Under the pieces are notes generated by a model. The model did not search any database and was not told the DNA's origin. It saw only the letters and a list, made by a program, of their open reading frames with translations. A program made the position numbers and the translations under genes. From positions 496,001 through 560,000 of the forward strand of contig NZ_JACSCW010000001.1 of NCBI RefSeq assembly GCF_014333585.1: a stretch of 64,000 nt of DNA, written 5' to 3'. The stretch is from Hymenobacter sp. BT188 (GTDB lineage Bacteria; Bacteroidota; Bacteroidia; Cytophagales; Hymenobacteraceae). Position 1 is the first letter of the stretch. The number at the start of each line of letters is the position of its first letter. This document shows, in pieces, positions 25,652-35,252 of this stretch.

Positions 25652-27034
25652 ATGGCTTCCAATAAGGCGCGCGTTCTGGTAGTAGATGACGACCGTGATG
25701 TACTGTTCGCGGTTAAGCTGCTGCTCAAAACTGAGGTGCAGGAAGTGGTGACGGAGCGGAATCCGGAGAACCTGCTTTCCGTGCTGAGCCGGCAGTCGTT
25801 CGATGTCATCTTCCTAGACATGAACTTTAAAAGCAACGTGGGCACCGGCAACGAAGGTCTGTATTGGCTGAGCCGCATCCTGGAGCGCGATAAGGACGCC
25901 ACCGTAATTATGATCACCGCTCACGGCGAAATCAGCACGGCTGTACGCTCCTTGAAAGCTGGTGCCACCGACTTCATTGTGAAGCCTTGGCACAATGAAA
26001 AATTTCTGGAGACTCTGCACGCTACCCTGCAGCACAAAGCCCCCAAGACCAATTTGCCCCCCAACGTGCCCAAGAGCCCGCCTTCTTTCGCCGATGTGGC
26101 CATGCTGGGCAACTCTGAGCCCATGCAGGAGCTATTTCACACCATCGAAAAGGTAGCGCCAACGGAGGCCAATGTGCTGCTATTAGGCGAAAACGGCACC
26201 GGTAAAGAACTAGCTGCTAAGGCCCTGCATCAGCGCTCATTTCGCGCCAGTAAGCCGTTCGTTACCGCCGACTTAGCAGCCATGAGCGATGGCATTTTTG
26301 AGAGCGAACTTTTTGGCCACAAAAAAGGCTCGTTCACCGATGCCAAAGACGATAGGGTAGGGCGCTTCGCCGCTGCTTCCACAGGTACGTTGTTTCTGGA
26401 CGAAATCGGCAATATCTCGCTGCCCCAGCAAGCCAAGCTGCTCACGGCTTTGCAAAATCGACAAGTGATTCCGCTGGGCAGCAATACACCAGTGCCCATC
26501 GATATTCGGCTTATCTCGGCTACCAACGTGCCCATCTATGATCTGGCGGCCAAAAATCAGTTTCGAAAGGACTTAATCTACCGCATCAACACCGTCGAAA
26601 TCACCTTACCGCCCCTGCGCGACCGCGGCGGCGATGTGATCATGCTGGCCCAGCACTTCGCGGGCCTGTACGCGGCCCGCAATCACAAGCCTCGCCCCGA
26701 ATTTGAGCCGGCTACGCTCAAGAAGCTTCAGCAGCATCGGTGGCCCGGCAATATTCGCGAGCTGCAACATGCCGTGGAGCGGGCCGTTATTTTGGCTGAG
26801 GGGCAAGTGTTGCGCCCCCAGGATTTTGCCTTTTCCGCCATGGAGACGCCACGGCCCACTGGGGGGCAATTTTTGCCCGACTTTGCCGATGGTCCGTTGC
26901 AGCTGAATGAGATAGAGAAGAACACGATTCTGCGGGTCATTGAGCGCCACAACGGCAACATTACCAAGGCGGCCAAAGAACTCGGCCTTACCCGCACCGC
27001 CCTCTACCGCCGTCTGGAAAAGCATGACCTTTAA
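25652..27034 (+). CDS. NtrC-family sigma-54-interacting response regulator
   Basis: A 460-residue transcriptional activator. The receiver domain (about 6-120) has phosphoacceptor D56 (FLDMN), acidic pocket VDDDRD, switch T89 (MITAHG) and K111 (VKPW). A linker leads to the AAA+ domain (about 150-385): Walker A GENGTGKE (179-186), ESELFGHKKGSFTDA (218-232) and Walker B TLFLDEIGN. The sigma-54 contact loop reads GSFTDA rather than GAFTGA. The C terminus is a Fis-type helix-turn-helix (NITKAAKELGLTRTALYRRL). The partner kinase gene overlaps its end by 11 bases. Divergence from the export operon suggests that operon as target, as is common for such pairs in Bacteroidota. Confidence 0.94.
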   Translation: MASNKARVLVVDDDRDVLFAVKLLLKTEVQEVVTERNPENLLSVLSRQSFDVIFLDMNFKSNVGTGNEGLYWLSRILERDKDATVIMITAHGEISTAVRSLKAGATDFIVKPWHNEKFLETLHATLQHKAPKTNLPPNVPKSPPSFADVAMLGNSEPMQELFHTIEKVAPTEANVLLLGENGTGKELAAKALHQRSFRASKPFVTADLAAMSDGIFESELFGHKKGSFTDAKDDRVGRFAAASTGTLFLDEIGNISLPQQAKLLTALQNRQVIPLGSNTPVPIDIRLISATNVPIYDLAAKNQFRKDLIYRINTVEITLPPLRDRGGDVIMLAQHFAGLYAARNHKPRPEFEPATLKKLQQHRWPGNIRELQHAVERAVILAEGQVLRPQDFAFSAMETPRPTGGQFLPDFADGPLQLNEIEKNTILRVIERHNGNITKAAKELGLTRTALYRRLEKHDL

Positions 27035-28376
27035 ACGGCTCGAAATCGGTATTTTCTTCCGGCTGCTGGCCATTCTGGTTTTGCTGTACGCGGCGGTGCA
27101 CTACGGGCACCGAGGCTCGTATGCACCGGTGGCTTTTGCCGTTTTGCTGGTAGTTGTGCTAGTGCTAGAGTTGGCCCGCTACGTGACGCGCAGCAACAAG
27201 GAACTGGCTAATTTCCTGCTGGCCGTGCGGTACCGAGACTTTTCACAGCACTTCAACGAAGCGCACGCCAACCCAGCCCTGAGGCAATTGTATTCGGCTT
27301 TTAATCAACTCAATACTACTTTTCGGCAGCTAAGTGCGGAGAAGGAAGCCCAGTTTACGTACCTGCAAACGGTACTGGAACTGATCGATACTGGCATTAT
27401 ATCCTACGATGCGGACGGGCATGTGGAATGGGTGAATGAGTCGTTTAAACAAACGCTGGAATTGCCTTATCTGCGCACTATCCACTCCCTGCAAAAGCGC
27501 CACGAAGGCCTGTATCACGCCATTACGCAGCTAGCCCCCGGCAGCCCAGTTGTGGTGAAGCTGACGGTTGGCCAGAAAACGCTGCAGCTCTTATTATCGG
27601 CTACTTCCTTTAAGCTCCACGGTCGCGAGTCCACGCTTATTGCCTTCAAAAATGTCAGTCACGCCCTCGACGAGACTGAAACCGAGGCATGGCAGAAGCT
27701 CCTGCGCGTAATGACCCACGAAATCATGAATTCCGTGGCGCCCATTGCTTCCCTGGCTGATACCTTACGCCGCCACGTGCAGCTCGAAAAAGCAAAAGGC
27801 TCAGACCCTCACCTTCAGGACTTTGATTTGCTGGATGATGTAGAAGAAGGAATCGGCATTATTCAGCACCGCAGTGAAGGCCTGTTGAATTTTGCCCAGG
27901 TCTACCGCAATTTTAGCAAGATCACTACTCCGCTTCTGACAACCATTTACGTGGAGGAACTTTTCAATAGTGTGCAGGCCTTGCTGGCGCACTCCCTGGC
28001 CGAAAAGCAAATTGAATTGCTGGTGTCTGTTAAGCCACAAAACTTGCTCTTGCAGGCCGATAGCCATCTGATGGAGCAAGTGTTGATCAACTTAGTGCTT
28101 AATGCCGCCCACGCCGTGGAGGAGTGCCCTAACCCTCAAATTCAACTCGTGGCTTATACCGATGACAATGAGCGTGTTATTCTAGAGGTAATCGACAATG
28201 GTATGGGCATCCCAGCCGACTTGCTGGACAGTATCTTTATTCCGTTTTTTACTACTCACAAAAGCGGTTCGGGCATTGGCCTGAGTCTAGCTAGACAGAT
28301 TATGCATCTGCATAAGGGCAGCATTCAGGTGCAATCGGTGGAGAGCGCGGGCAGTATCTTTCGGCTACTGTTTTAA
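27024..28376 (+). CDS. sensor histidine kinase
   Basis: A 450-residue membrane kinase. The ATG at 27024 is preferred over an earlier in-frame start because it overlaps the regulator stop by 11 bases and leads into two membrane helices (about 9-24 and 34-51). A PAS-like region follows (about 113-215, VLELIDTGIISYDADGHVEWVNESF). The H-box is RVMTHEIMNSVAP with phospho-acceptor H232, unlike the usual HELRTPL and typical of NtrB-like partners of sigma-54 activators. The N-box LINLVLNAAHA, DNGMGIP and KSGSGIGLSLARQI form the ATP site. There is no large periplasmic sensor loop between the helices, so it may sense membrane state or a cytosolic signal. Confidence 0.93.
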   Translation: MTFKRLEIGIFFRLLAILVLLYAAVHYGHRGSYAPVAFAVLLVVVLVLELARYVTRSNKELANFLLAVRYRDFSQHFNEAHANPALRQLYSAFNQLNTTFRQLSAEKEAQFTYLQTVLELIDTGIISYDADGHVEWVNESFKQTLELPYLRTIHSLQKRHEGLYHAITQLAPGSPVVVKLTVGQKTLQLLLSATSFKLHGRESTLIAFKNVSHALDETETEAWQKLLRVMTHEIMNSVAPIASLADTLRRHVQLEKAKGSDPHLQDFDLLDDVEEGIGIIQHRSEGLLNFAQVYRNFSKITTPLLTTIYVEELFNSVQALLAHSLAEKQIELLVSVKPQNLLLQADSHLMEQVLINLVLNAAHAVEECPNPQIQLVAYTDDNERVILEVIDNGMGIPADLLDSIFIPFFTTHKSGSGIGLSLARQIMHLHKGSIQVQSVESAGSIFRLLF

Positions 28377-28396
28377 AAGCACATTTCATTCTCCTG

Positions 28397-28429
28397 AAGG
28401 CCCGATGACGTCTGTATTCGGGCCTTTTT
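28397..28429 (+). terminator. intrinsic terminator after histidine kinase
   Basis: aaggcccga (28397-28405) pairs with tcgggcctt (28418-28426), followed by ttt. It lies 20 bases after the kinase stop codon and before the exported hydrolase gene, ending the two-component transcript. Confidence 0.85.
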
Positions 28430-28496
28430 CTTGCTGTTTAATGATTGGCTTTCGGTAACTTTAAGAGTGGCCAATCAATATATTCAACTATCCTTC

Positions 28497-30491
28497 GTGA
28501 GAGTTTTGCTGCTTTCCGTAGCGCTCGGATGGCTGCTTAACGGGTACGCTCGCGCCCAAGCGCCTTACGACGTCATCGATTGGAAAGCTCCCACCACGCT
28601 CAATACCTACCTAGTCCAACAGATTCACCAGCAATCCGATCAGCGCCGGGCCGCTTTCACGGCTGCTTTGAAGACGGGCGTAGCTATGCAGGCTTATCAG
28701 GACACTGTTCGGGCGCGCTACCGCCGGCTGTTAGGTCCGTTGCCGGCCCGGACACCGCTTAAGGCTCATGTGGGGGGCAAAATTGAGCGCCCCGGCTACC
28801 GGGTGGAAAAAGTGGTGTACGAAAGCACCCCCAACCATCATGTTACGGCCAACCTATATGTGCCGAAAGGCAAAGGCAAGTGGCCCGCCGTGCTGCTCTT
28901 TTGCGGCCATGAAGCCACCGCCAAAGCTACCGAATCGTACCAGAAAACAGCCATTCTATTCGCTCAGAATGGCTTTGTTGTGCTGGTCATCGACCCCATT
29001 TCCCAAGGCGAGCGATATCAGCTCACCGATGCCAGTGGCAAGCCGCTCACCCGCGGCGGCACCACTGAGCACACTCTGCTTAATGGCAGCGCGGCCTTGC
29101 TGGGCACCAGCGTGCCTGCCGCCCAGCTGTGGGATAATGTGCGCGGCCTCGATTATCTGCTTACTCGCCGCGAGGTAGATGCAGACCGTATCGGCTGCCT
29201 TGGCAACTCCGGGGGTGCTACGCAAACCGCCTATTTACTTGGATATGATCCGCGGGTGAAAGTGGCCGCGCTGTGCAGCTACGTGGCCAGCGGCGAAAGA
29301 AACCTCGAGCTTACTGGCCCCGCTGACGGTTGCGTGCAGATTCCCGGCGCTGGCCAGGCTGGCCTTGACTTGGCCGAATGGCCTATCATGTTCGCGCCTA
29401 AGCCCTTGCTGCTCCTGGCTGGTCGCTATGATTTCATCGACTATGCCAGTATTCAGGCTACTTATCATGAGTTAAAGCAAGTCTACACTAAGCTGGAAAA
29501 ACCTAGACGAATCAACCTGTTTACCTACGACGACGGACATGGGATTTCCCAGCCCAAGCGAGAAGCTGCCGTAGCTTGGTTTCGGCGCTGGCTGCGTGAC
29601 GATGCTCAACTCGTGCCGGAAAAAGATATAGCTACTTTGTCGGCTGAGCAGTTGAACTGCACCTCTACAGGCCAAGTGAACACTGCCTTCCCGAAGGAGA
29701 GCACACTGTTGGGGCAGTATCTGGCCCAGGCGCAAGCGTTGGCTTCGCAGCGTCAGCCCCTTACCTATGCCAGCCTAACGGCTGCAATCCGGCATGTATT
29801 GGCCTTGCCCGAGGCTACGGCCATAGTTCCTCCGGTAGAGGCCGCCGACGAAGGCAGCGTGCAAGCTAAAGGCATTGCCATGCGCAAGCTGTTGCTGCGC
29901 CGCGCCGGACAGCCGCCCTTACCCGCCCTGTTAGCCTTGCCCCCCGGAAATTTGCCCCCCAGCAAGGTTATTGTCTGGCTACCCGATCAAGGTAAGGCGG
30001 CGCTTGTTGATAGCGCTAACCTTCTCGCCAATTACCTGCGAGAACGGGCCGTGGTCCTGCTGGTAGACCTGCGCGGCCTGGGCGAAACCACCGATCCGAC
30101 AGCCTTCAACGACCCTAAATACTACAACCGTGAGTACCGCCCGGCGCTACTGGCGCTCCACTTGGGGCGGCCGTTATTGGGGCAGCGGGTAGAGGATGTG
30201 TTTTCGGTGCTAAACTTTATCCGGCAGGACAACAGGTTCAATGCCTTGCCTATTGAGGTTTATGCCAATGGCCGCGCCGCGCCAGCGGCGTTGCACGCGG
30301 CTGTGCTATCGCCCCAAATTACCCGCTTAGAAGTAAGCGATTTGCCTGGCTCGTTCCACGAGATTTTGACCCAACCAATTCGAAAGGATTGGTATTCGCT
30401 GGTGCTGCCTAATGTATTGCACTACTACGACTTGCATGACCTGGCAGTGGTAATTGGCCCCCAACGACTTCACAACGGTAACGTGCGATAA
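28497..30491 (+). CDS. exported tandem alpha/beta-hydrolase (acetyl xylan esterase-like)
   Basis: A 664-residue protein from the GTG at 28497, chosen because it starts a signal peptide (MRVLLLSVALGWLLNGYARAQA) directly. The first half is an alpha/beta-hydrolase of the acetyl xylan esterase/AB-hydrolase 7 type: ANLYVPKGKGKWPAVLLFCGHE, nucleophile S238 in GNSGGAT, acid in GRYDFIDY and histidine in YDDGHGIS. The second half (about 430-664) repeats hydrolase-like strands (KVIVWLPDQGKAALVD, RAVVLLVDLRGLGET), but its nucleophile elbow reads YANGRAAPAA without serine, so it looks inactive. It may deacylate a polysaccharide or ester in the periplasm. The upstream TTG in the same frame overlaps the terminator and is unlikely as start. 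Confidence 0.8.
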   Translation: MRVLLLSVALGWLLNGYARAQAPYDVIDWKAPTTLNTYLVQQIHQQSDQRRAAFTAALKTGVAMQAYQDTVRARYRRLLGPLPARTPLKAHVGGKIERPGYRVEKVVYESTPNHHVTANLYVPKGKGKWPAVLLFCGHEATAKATESYQKTAILFAQNGFVVLVIDPISQGERYQLTDASGKPLTRGGTTEHTLLNGSAALLGTSVPAAQLWDNVRGLDYLLTRREVDADRIGCLGNSGGATQTAYLLGYDPRVKVAALCSYVASGERNLELTGPADGCVQIPGAGQAGLDLAEWPIMFAPKPLLLLAGRYDFIDYASIQATYHELKQVYTKLEKPRRINLFTYDDGHGISQPKREAAVAWFRRWLRDDAQLVPEKDIATLSAEQLNCTSTGQVNTAFPKESTLLGQYLAQAQALASQRQPLTYASLTAAIRHVLALPEATAIVPPVEAADEGSVQAKGIAMRKLLLRRAGQPPLPALLALPPGNLPPSKVIVWLPDQGKAALVDSANLLANYLRERAVVLLVDLRGLGETTDPTAFNDPKYYNREYRPALLALHLGRPLLGQRVEDVFSVLNFIRQDNRFNALPIEVYANGRAAPAALHAAVLSPQITRLEVSDLPGSFHEILTQPIRKDWYSLVLPNVLHYYDLHDLAVVIGPQRLHNGNVR

Positions 30492-30630
30492 AGCAGCCGT
30501 AGCGTAAAGTGTAGAATCAATCGGCTTCTTCAGACACTCAGGTTTCTATATGACCTGCCAGAACTTTTGCTGGAATATTTATTGCTGCCACTCATAAGCC
30601 CGCTTGGTCGCTGCTTATCAGGCGAAGCAG

Positions 30631-32175
30631 TTACTTCAATAGCAAGAACTTGCGCTGAATAATCTCCTGCACGGGCACGTTCTCAATCTTGCTTTCCAGC
30701 CAGGAAATAATGTCGAGGTAGAGAAATGGGCGGCGCTCAAACGGGTTGGCGGCAATGCGAATGAGTTGTTCCTTGAGTTGCACAAATGCCTCTTTCAACT
30801 GAGAAGGTGCCACGTCGCCGAGGTTGCGCAGGAACTGAAAAATGGCCACCTGCATTTGCTGCTGCTCGTTCATTTTGCCCAAGAAACGGTACACCGACTT
30901 GATCTGATACTCCAGATCTTCGTCGCGACCGGCCTCGTAGTGCGCAATTAGGTTCAGGATGCGGGCAAAACACTGAATGTCTTCACGTAGGCCGAGATCT
31001 TTGTGCTGAATGACTTTAGTGAGATAATCAATGGCCTTATCATAGTGGCCACTGCCGAAATAGAGGCTGGCAATCTTGTAGTAAAACACGAGCCTGCGGT
31101 GCGGATCCAACTGCTGGCGGAAGCGGCTCAGGTTGTCAAGCAGCTCCGGAACGATAGTGAGGCCCTCGGTGAAGCGCCCACGCATAAAGTAGGCGTTGAT
31201 GCGGTTGGTATAGAAATACAGAAAAAGCAGCATGTCCGTGTTGGGACTCGTACGCCGGTCGGGGTCATTGGTCAGGGCCTCTAGGGTACGCAATACCTCG
31301 CTGAACTTGCTGTAATACTGTAAGTTGAATAGCGAAATAAGCAGGTTGTGCAGGCCCTTGAGGTAGAGCATGAACTGCTGCTCCTGCATGCTGGGGTATT
31401 CTGTGAACAGGTCTACCCACTTCTGCGCATAGCGATAACAGGCGCGGAAATTCTGGGTGATGGTGTGGTACCAAACCTGGGCCTGGTAGAAGTACAGCTT
31501 CTCAAAAAAGCCCCCCGCAGTCAGATCAACCGCGGCTACTTCTGTTCGGAAAAGCGCGGTGATACTTTCGGAGTCCTCTTGGTTGCGGGAGTGGCCAATT
31601 TTAATGTACAACCCGTACATGCGCAAGGCCAGATTGGACAGCTCGTGCTCCTGGGTCAGGTGGGCCACCGTGTCCCGCACCTCCGCCGACAAGTTCTCCG
31701 CCTTGCCCCGCAAACTGCGCGTGATGTACTGCGACTCAATAAGTTTCTCAAAGTCGAGCGCCAGCAGCGCGATGTGGGGCATCTCGGCCTGGTGGGCAGC
31801 TACCTTCACTTTCTCCAGCATCTTCAGGCTCTGCTGGTAAAGGCCGCGATTGTAAAGCACGCGGGCATAATCGAGCTGTTCGCGCAGCTGAATATCCAGG
31901 TTTTGGCCCAAGTGGTAGAGGCGCAGGCTGGCCAGCATTTGCTTGTATAAGTTGGCTTTCAGGTTGGCCAGCTGCACCTTTTTGATGGCGGGTACTTCTG
32001 AAAGCACACGTTCCTCGTCGTAGCGATCCTGCTCATCCAGCGCGTCAAAAAGCTGTAGAAATTTCAACCCTTCATTGGAGCCTTGCCGATTAGTAAATAG
32101 CCGAAAGTGCCGCTTTTCGGAGCGGGTTAAGGACTTAATTAACTGAAAAACCGGGTCAAGGCTTTCGTTAGGCAT
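30631..32175 (-). CDS. TPR-like helical repeat protein, unknown function
   Basis: A 514-residue protein of almost entirely alpha-helical pattern, with no signal peptide or membrane segment. The N terminus (DPVFQLIKSLTRSEKRHFRLF) is followed by degenerate tetratricopeptide-like repeats, for example YARVLYNRGLYQQSLKMLEKVK near 103-124 and KIASLYFGSGHYDKAIDYLTKVI near 366-388. Such conserved cytosolic TPR proteins are common in Bacteroidota without known role; they usually bind protein partners. It diverges from the branched-chain amino acid operon across a spacer holding that operon's attenuator. No functional link between the two is evident. Confidence 0.7.
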   Translation of the reverse strand: MPNESLDPVFQLIKSLTRSEKRHFRLFTNRQGSNEGLKFLQLFDALDEQDRYDEERVLSEVPAIKKVQLANLKANLYKQMLASLRLYHLGQNLDIQLREQLDYARVLYNRGLYQQSLKMLEKVKVAAHQAEMPHIALLALDFEKLIESQYITRSLRGKAENLSAEVRDTVAHLTQEHELSNLALRMYGLYIKIGHSRNQEDSESITALFRTEVAAVDLTAGGFFEKLYFYQAQVWYHTITQNFRACYRYAQKWVDLFTEYPSMQEQQFMLYLKGLHNLLISLFNLQYYSKFSEVLRTLEALTNDPDRRTSPNTDMLLFLYFYTNRINAYFMRGRFTEGLTIVPELLDNLSRFRQQLDPHRRLVFYYKIASLYFGSGHYDKAIDYLTKVIQHKDLGLREDIQCFARILNLIAHYEAGRDEDLEYQIKSVYRFLGKMNEQQQMQVAIFQFLRNLGDVAPSQLKEAFVQLKEQLIRIAANPFERRPFLYLDIISWLESKIENVPVQEIIQRKFLLLK

Positions 32176-32502
32176 TGTATTCTAGTGTTTAGTAATTACT
32201 TATTAAAGAGACAGTTATAATTGGAATAGCTGCATTTGGAAATAGTGGATTAAGTGAAATTTGTTTTTAGCCCACTAAACGGACGGTGCTACTTGCGTGC
32301 AGCTTACAGCAATGAAGGGCCGGCTTTTAAGCTAACTGCGACACTCAGCCAAAGTGCATTGTAGCGCTGCAAGCTAAACAGAAAGCACCACCTGCTTATT
32401 GCTCGCAAGTTGATCGTCCTGACCGACAACTCAAATGAATTTACGTGCATAGTTGGGCTCCTCTTTCCTGCACGCATCAACAACGCCACCGCTCCAGCTG
32501 CC
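32176..32502. promoter_or_regulatory. divergent promoter region upstream of ilv leader
   Basis: This 327-base segment must hold the promoters of the TPR gene and of the ilv operon. A possible operon promoter is TTTG (32235-32238) with a weak -7 box GAAATTTG (32256-32263), but the spacer is 17 bases, shorter than usual, so I give it little weight. No coding frame or repeat is evident. Confidence 0.35.
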
Positions 32503-32559
32503 ATGCTTTTCACCGTCCTAGTCGTCATTCTGGTCATTATTCAGCTGCCGCTGGGCTGA
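32503..32559 (+). CDS. branched-chain amino acid leader peptide (attenuator)
   Basis: An 18-codon open frame, MLFTVLVVILVIIQLPLG, ends with TGA 25 bases before an intrinsic terminator and 95 bases before ilvE. Eleven of 18 residues are Val, Ile or Leu, including the unbroken run VLVVILVII. This is the composition of the ilvGMEDA leader peptides of enterobacteria. When charged Val-, Ile- or Leu-tRNA is scarce, the ribosome should stall in this run and leave bases from about 32553 free to form the antiterminator. The peptide has no other expected function. It is too short for gene finders and would normally be left unannotated. Confidence 0.85.
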   Translation: MLFTVLVVILVIIQLPLG

Positions 32560-32600
32560 AGGAGCTATTTCTGTTTTCAAGAACAAGCCTTTCTAAGCCC
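32553..32600 (+). promoter_or_regulatory. candidate antiterminator of ilv attenuator
   Basis: gggctgaagg (32553-32562), spanning the leader stop codon, can pair with cctttctaagccc (32588-32600) as ten base pairs with two small bulges. The second segment includes the 5' arm of the terminator stem, so the two structures exclude each other. A ribosome at the leader stop would cover the first segment and favour the terminator. A ribosome stalled in the Val/Ile/Leu run would leave it free. Confidence 0.65.
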
Positions 32601-32620
32601 CGCGCTCAGAAAGGCTTTTT
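32585..32620 (+). terminator. attenuator terminator upstream of ilvE
   Basis: aagcctttct (32585-32594) pairs with agaaaggctt (32608-32617), followed by ttt, with a 13-base loop. It lies between the leader peptide and ilvE, in front of the operon, so its job is control of read-through and not the end of a full-length gene transcript. Confidence 0.85.
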
Positions 32621-32654
32621 ACTGCTGACCACTTAACTCAAATTCACCGCTTCT

Positions 32655-33548
32655 ATGTATTTCAAGGAAAACACTGTCGCTTTTGTAGATGGTGAGTTTG
32701 TTCGGGCCGATCAAGCTACCTGTAGTGTCTATGCGCAATCGTTGCACTACGGATATGCCGTTTTTGAAGGCATCAGGGCCTATAATACCCCCCAAGGCCC
32801 CCATGTCTTTAAGGCGCGCGAGCACTACGAACGGCTAGAGTACTCGTGCAATACCGTGGGAATGCCGCTGCCGTATTCGGTGGAGGAACTGATTCAGATC
32901 AGCTACCAGCTGCTGGAAAAAAACGGCCTTACTGATGCTTACATCCGGCCGCTAGTGTACGCGGCTACGCCCAATATGAGTCTGAAATGCGCGAGCAGCA
33001 GCAACCTGCTGATGGCCGTGTGGGAGTGGGGTAAATACCTCGGCGACCAAAGCTTGCGCCTGACCATTTCGCCCTACGAGCGGCCCAACCCCAAAGCGGT
33101 GCCCATTGAGGCCAAAATATCCGGCCACTACGTCAACTCCATCATTGCCAGCACCGAAGCGAAAGGTCGGGGCTACGATGAAGCGCTCTTGCTAGATATG
33201 AATGGCTACGTGGCGGAAGGACCGGGGGCCAATTTCTTCTTCGAGAAAAACGGGGAGCTGTTTACCGCTCCGGCCGGCAGCATTTTGCGCGGCATCACCC
33301 GCAACACCATCATTGATCTGGCCCGGGAAGCAGGTATTACGGTGCACGAAAAGTTCTTCACGCCCGCTGCTTTGCAGGGCGCTACCGGTGCCTTTATGAC
33401 GGGCACTGCCGCTGAGGTGATTGGCGTGTCATCCGTGGACGAAGTCGTGTTCGAGACGCCTTTTCAAGATACCATCGGAGCTCAATTGGCGCGCCGCTAC
33501 CAAGCTTTAGTAACTGGGGCGTTGACGTCAGCACTTTCCTCTAAATAA
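32655..33548 (+). CDS. ilvE: branched-chain amino acid aminotransferase
   Basis: A 297-residue fold-type IV PLP enzyme that transfers an amino group from glutamate to the 2-keto acids of Leu, Ile and Val. The PLP lysine is K154 in [12 protein letters not shown], with E188 in [10 protein letters not shown] contacting the cofactor. [13 protein letters not shown] (31-43) is the N-terminal signature of IlvE. It is the first structural gene after the attenuator and 22 bases before ilvD. Its amino donor, glutamate, can come from the glutamate synthase encoded at the other end of the block. Confidence 0.96.
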   Translation: MYFKENTVAFVDGEFVRADQATCSVYAQSLHYGYAVFEGIRAYNTPQGPHVFKAREHYERLEYSCNTVGMPLPYSVEELIQISYQLLEKNGLTDAYIRPLVYAATPNMSLKCASSSNLLMAVWEWGKYLGDQSLRLTISPYERPNPKAVPIEAKISGHYVNSIIASTEAKGRGYDEALLLDMNGYVAEGPGANFFFEKNGELFTAPAGSILRGITRNTIIDLAREAGITVHEKFFTPAALQGATGAFMTGTAAEVIGVSSVDEVVFETPFQDTIGAQLARRYQALVTGALTSALSSK

Positions 33549-33570
33549 CTCCCACTTAGAACCGCTTTCC

Positions 33571-35244
33571 ATGGCTCTTAACCCTTACAGCCGCATCTAT
33601 ACTCAAGACGACAGCTTGCCGGCTTCCCAGGCCATGCTGATTGGCTCCGGCCTGTCGGAGGCCGATTTGCGCAAGCCGTTTGTGGGTATTTGCTCCACCG
33701 GGTTCGATGGCAACACCTGCAACATGCACCTGAATGGCTTGGCAGATCAGGTGAAGGAGGGCGTAGGTGCACACGGCATGGTAGGGCTGCGGTTCAATAC
33801 GATTGGCGTGAGTGACGGCATTACCAACGGCACGCCGGGTATGCGTTACTCGCTAGTTTCGAGGGAGATAATTGCCGATTCTATTGAGGCTATGGCCGCT
33901 GCGCACAACTACGATGCGCTGGCCTGCGTGGTGGGCTGCGATAAAAACATGCCCGGCTCGCTTATGGCGATGGCGCGCCTGAATCGACCTTCGCTCATGG
34001 TATATGGCGGCACCATTAAGGGGGGCAATTTTAAAGGTCAGCAACTCAATATTGTCTCGTGCTTTGAGGCTTATGGAAAGAAGCTGCAGAACGCAATTTC
34101 CGACGAAGATTACCGAGGCATTATCAACCACGCCTGCCCTGGACCGGGGGCCTGCGGGGGCATGTACACGGCCAACACGATGGCCTCGGCAGCGGAAGTA
34201 TTGGGCATGTCGGTGCCGTATTCTTCGTCGGCACCAGCGGTGAGTGCGGCCAAGCGCGAGGAGTGCCTGCACACCGGCGAGTACTTGCTGCGCCTGTTGG
34301 AAAAAGACATCAAGCCGCGGGATATCCTGGTGCGTGAAGCTTTCGAAAATGCCATGGTGCTCATCACGGCGCTCGGGGGCTCTACCAATGCTGTTATTCA
34401 CCTCATCGCCATTGCCGACGCGGCCGGCGTGAAGCTAACATTGCAGGACTTCCAGCAAGTCAGCAACCGCGTGCCTATGCTGGCCGACCTCAAGCCCAGC
34501 GGTAAGTACCTGATGGAAGATTTGTCGGCTTTGGGGGGCGTTCCTGCCGTGATGAAAACCCTGCTCAACGAGAAATTGCTAACCGGAGACTTGCTGACCG
34601 TAACGGGCAAAACGCTGGCGGAAAACCTGGCTAGCGTAGCCGCATTAGGTGAGGAGCAGGATTTGCTGCGGCCGTTTTCTAACCCCATCAAAGCCGACGG
34701 TCACATCCAGATTCTGTTTGGCAACTTGGCGCCTGAAGGAGCCGTGGCTAAAATCACGGGGAAGGAAGGGACCAAGTTCGTGGGTCCAGCTAGTGTGTTC
34801 GATTCAGAAGAAGAGCTGAACGAAGGACTGACCCAGGGCAAAGTTGAGGCCGGCCAGGTGGTCATTATCCGCTACGTGGGCCCGAAAGGCGGGCCCGGTA
34901 TGCCCGAGATGCTCAAGCCGACCTCGGCCATTATTGGTGCTGGTTTAGGCGATAAAGTAGCGCTGGTAACCGACGGTCGCTTTTCGGGCGGCACGCACGG
35001 CTTTGTTATCGGCCATGTGTGCCCCGAGGCCTACGATGGCGGACCCATCGCGCTGGTCCGCAACGGCGACCAGGTGGTGCTGGATGCGGCCAACAACACA
35101 ATCAGTGTGCTAGTGGAAGGAACCGAAATGGCGGACCGCCGGGCCCAATGGACGCCACCAGCCGAAAAAGCCCCCCGGGGCGTGCTGCGCAAGTATATCC
35201 GCACCGTGGGCTCCGCCAGTGAGGGGTGCATCACCGATTCATAA
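33571..35244 (+). CDS. ilvD: dihydroxy-acid dehydratase
   Basis: A 557-residue iron-sulfur dehydratase converting 2,3-dihydroxy-isovalerate and -methylvalerate to the corresponding 2-keto acids. The three cluster cysteines are visible: C50 (DGNTCN), C123 (GCDKNMPGS) and C195 ([13 protein letters not shown]). [14 protein letters not shown] near residue 480 belongs to the C-terminal active-site domain. The full length matches the family. It sits between ilvE (22 bases) and ilvB (8 bases) with no room for separate promoters. Confidence 0.97.
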   Translation: MALNPYSRIYTQDDSLPASQAMLIGSGLSEADLRKPFVGICSTGFDGNTCNMHLNGLADQVKEGVGAHGMVGLRFNTIGVSDGITNGTPGMRYSLVSREIIADSIEAMAAAHNYDALACVVGCDKNMPGSLMAMARLNRPSLMVYGGTIKGGNFKGQQLNIVSCFEAYGKKLQNAISDEDYRGIINHACPGPGACGGMYTANTMASAAEVLGMSVPYSSSAPAVSAAKREECLHTGEYLLRLLEKDIKPRDILVREAFENAMVLITALGGSTNAVIHLIAIADAAGVKLTLQDFQQVSNRVPMLADLKPSGKYLMEDLSALGGVPAVMKTLLNEKLLTGDLLTVTGKTLAENLASVAALGEEQDLLRPFSNPIKADGHIQILFGNLAPEGAVAKITGKEGTKFVGPASVFDSEEELNEGLTQGKVEAGQVVIIRYVGPKGGPGMPEMLKPTSAIIGAGLGDKVALVTDGRFSGGTHGFVIGHVCPEAYDGGPIALVRNGDQVVLDAANNTISVLVEGTEMADRRAQWTPPAEKAPRGVLRKYIRTVGSASEGCITDS

Positions 35245-35252
35245 GTAAGACT

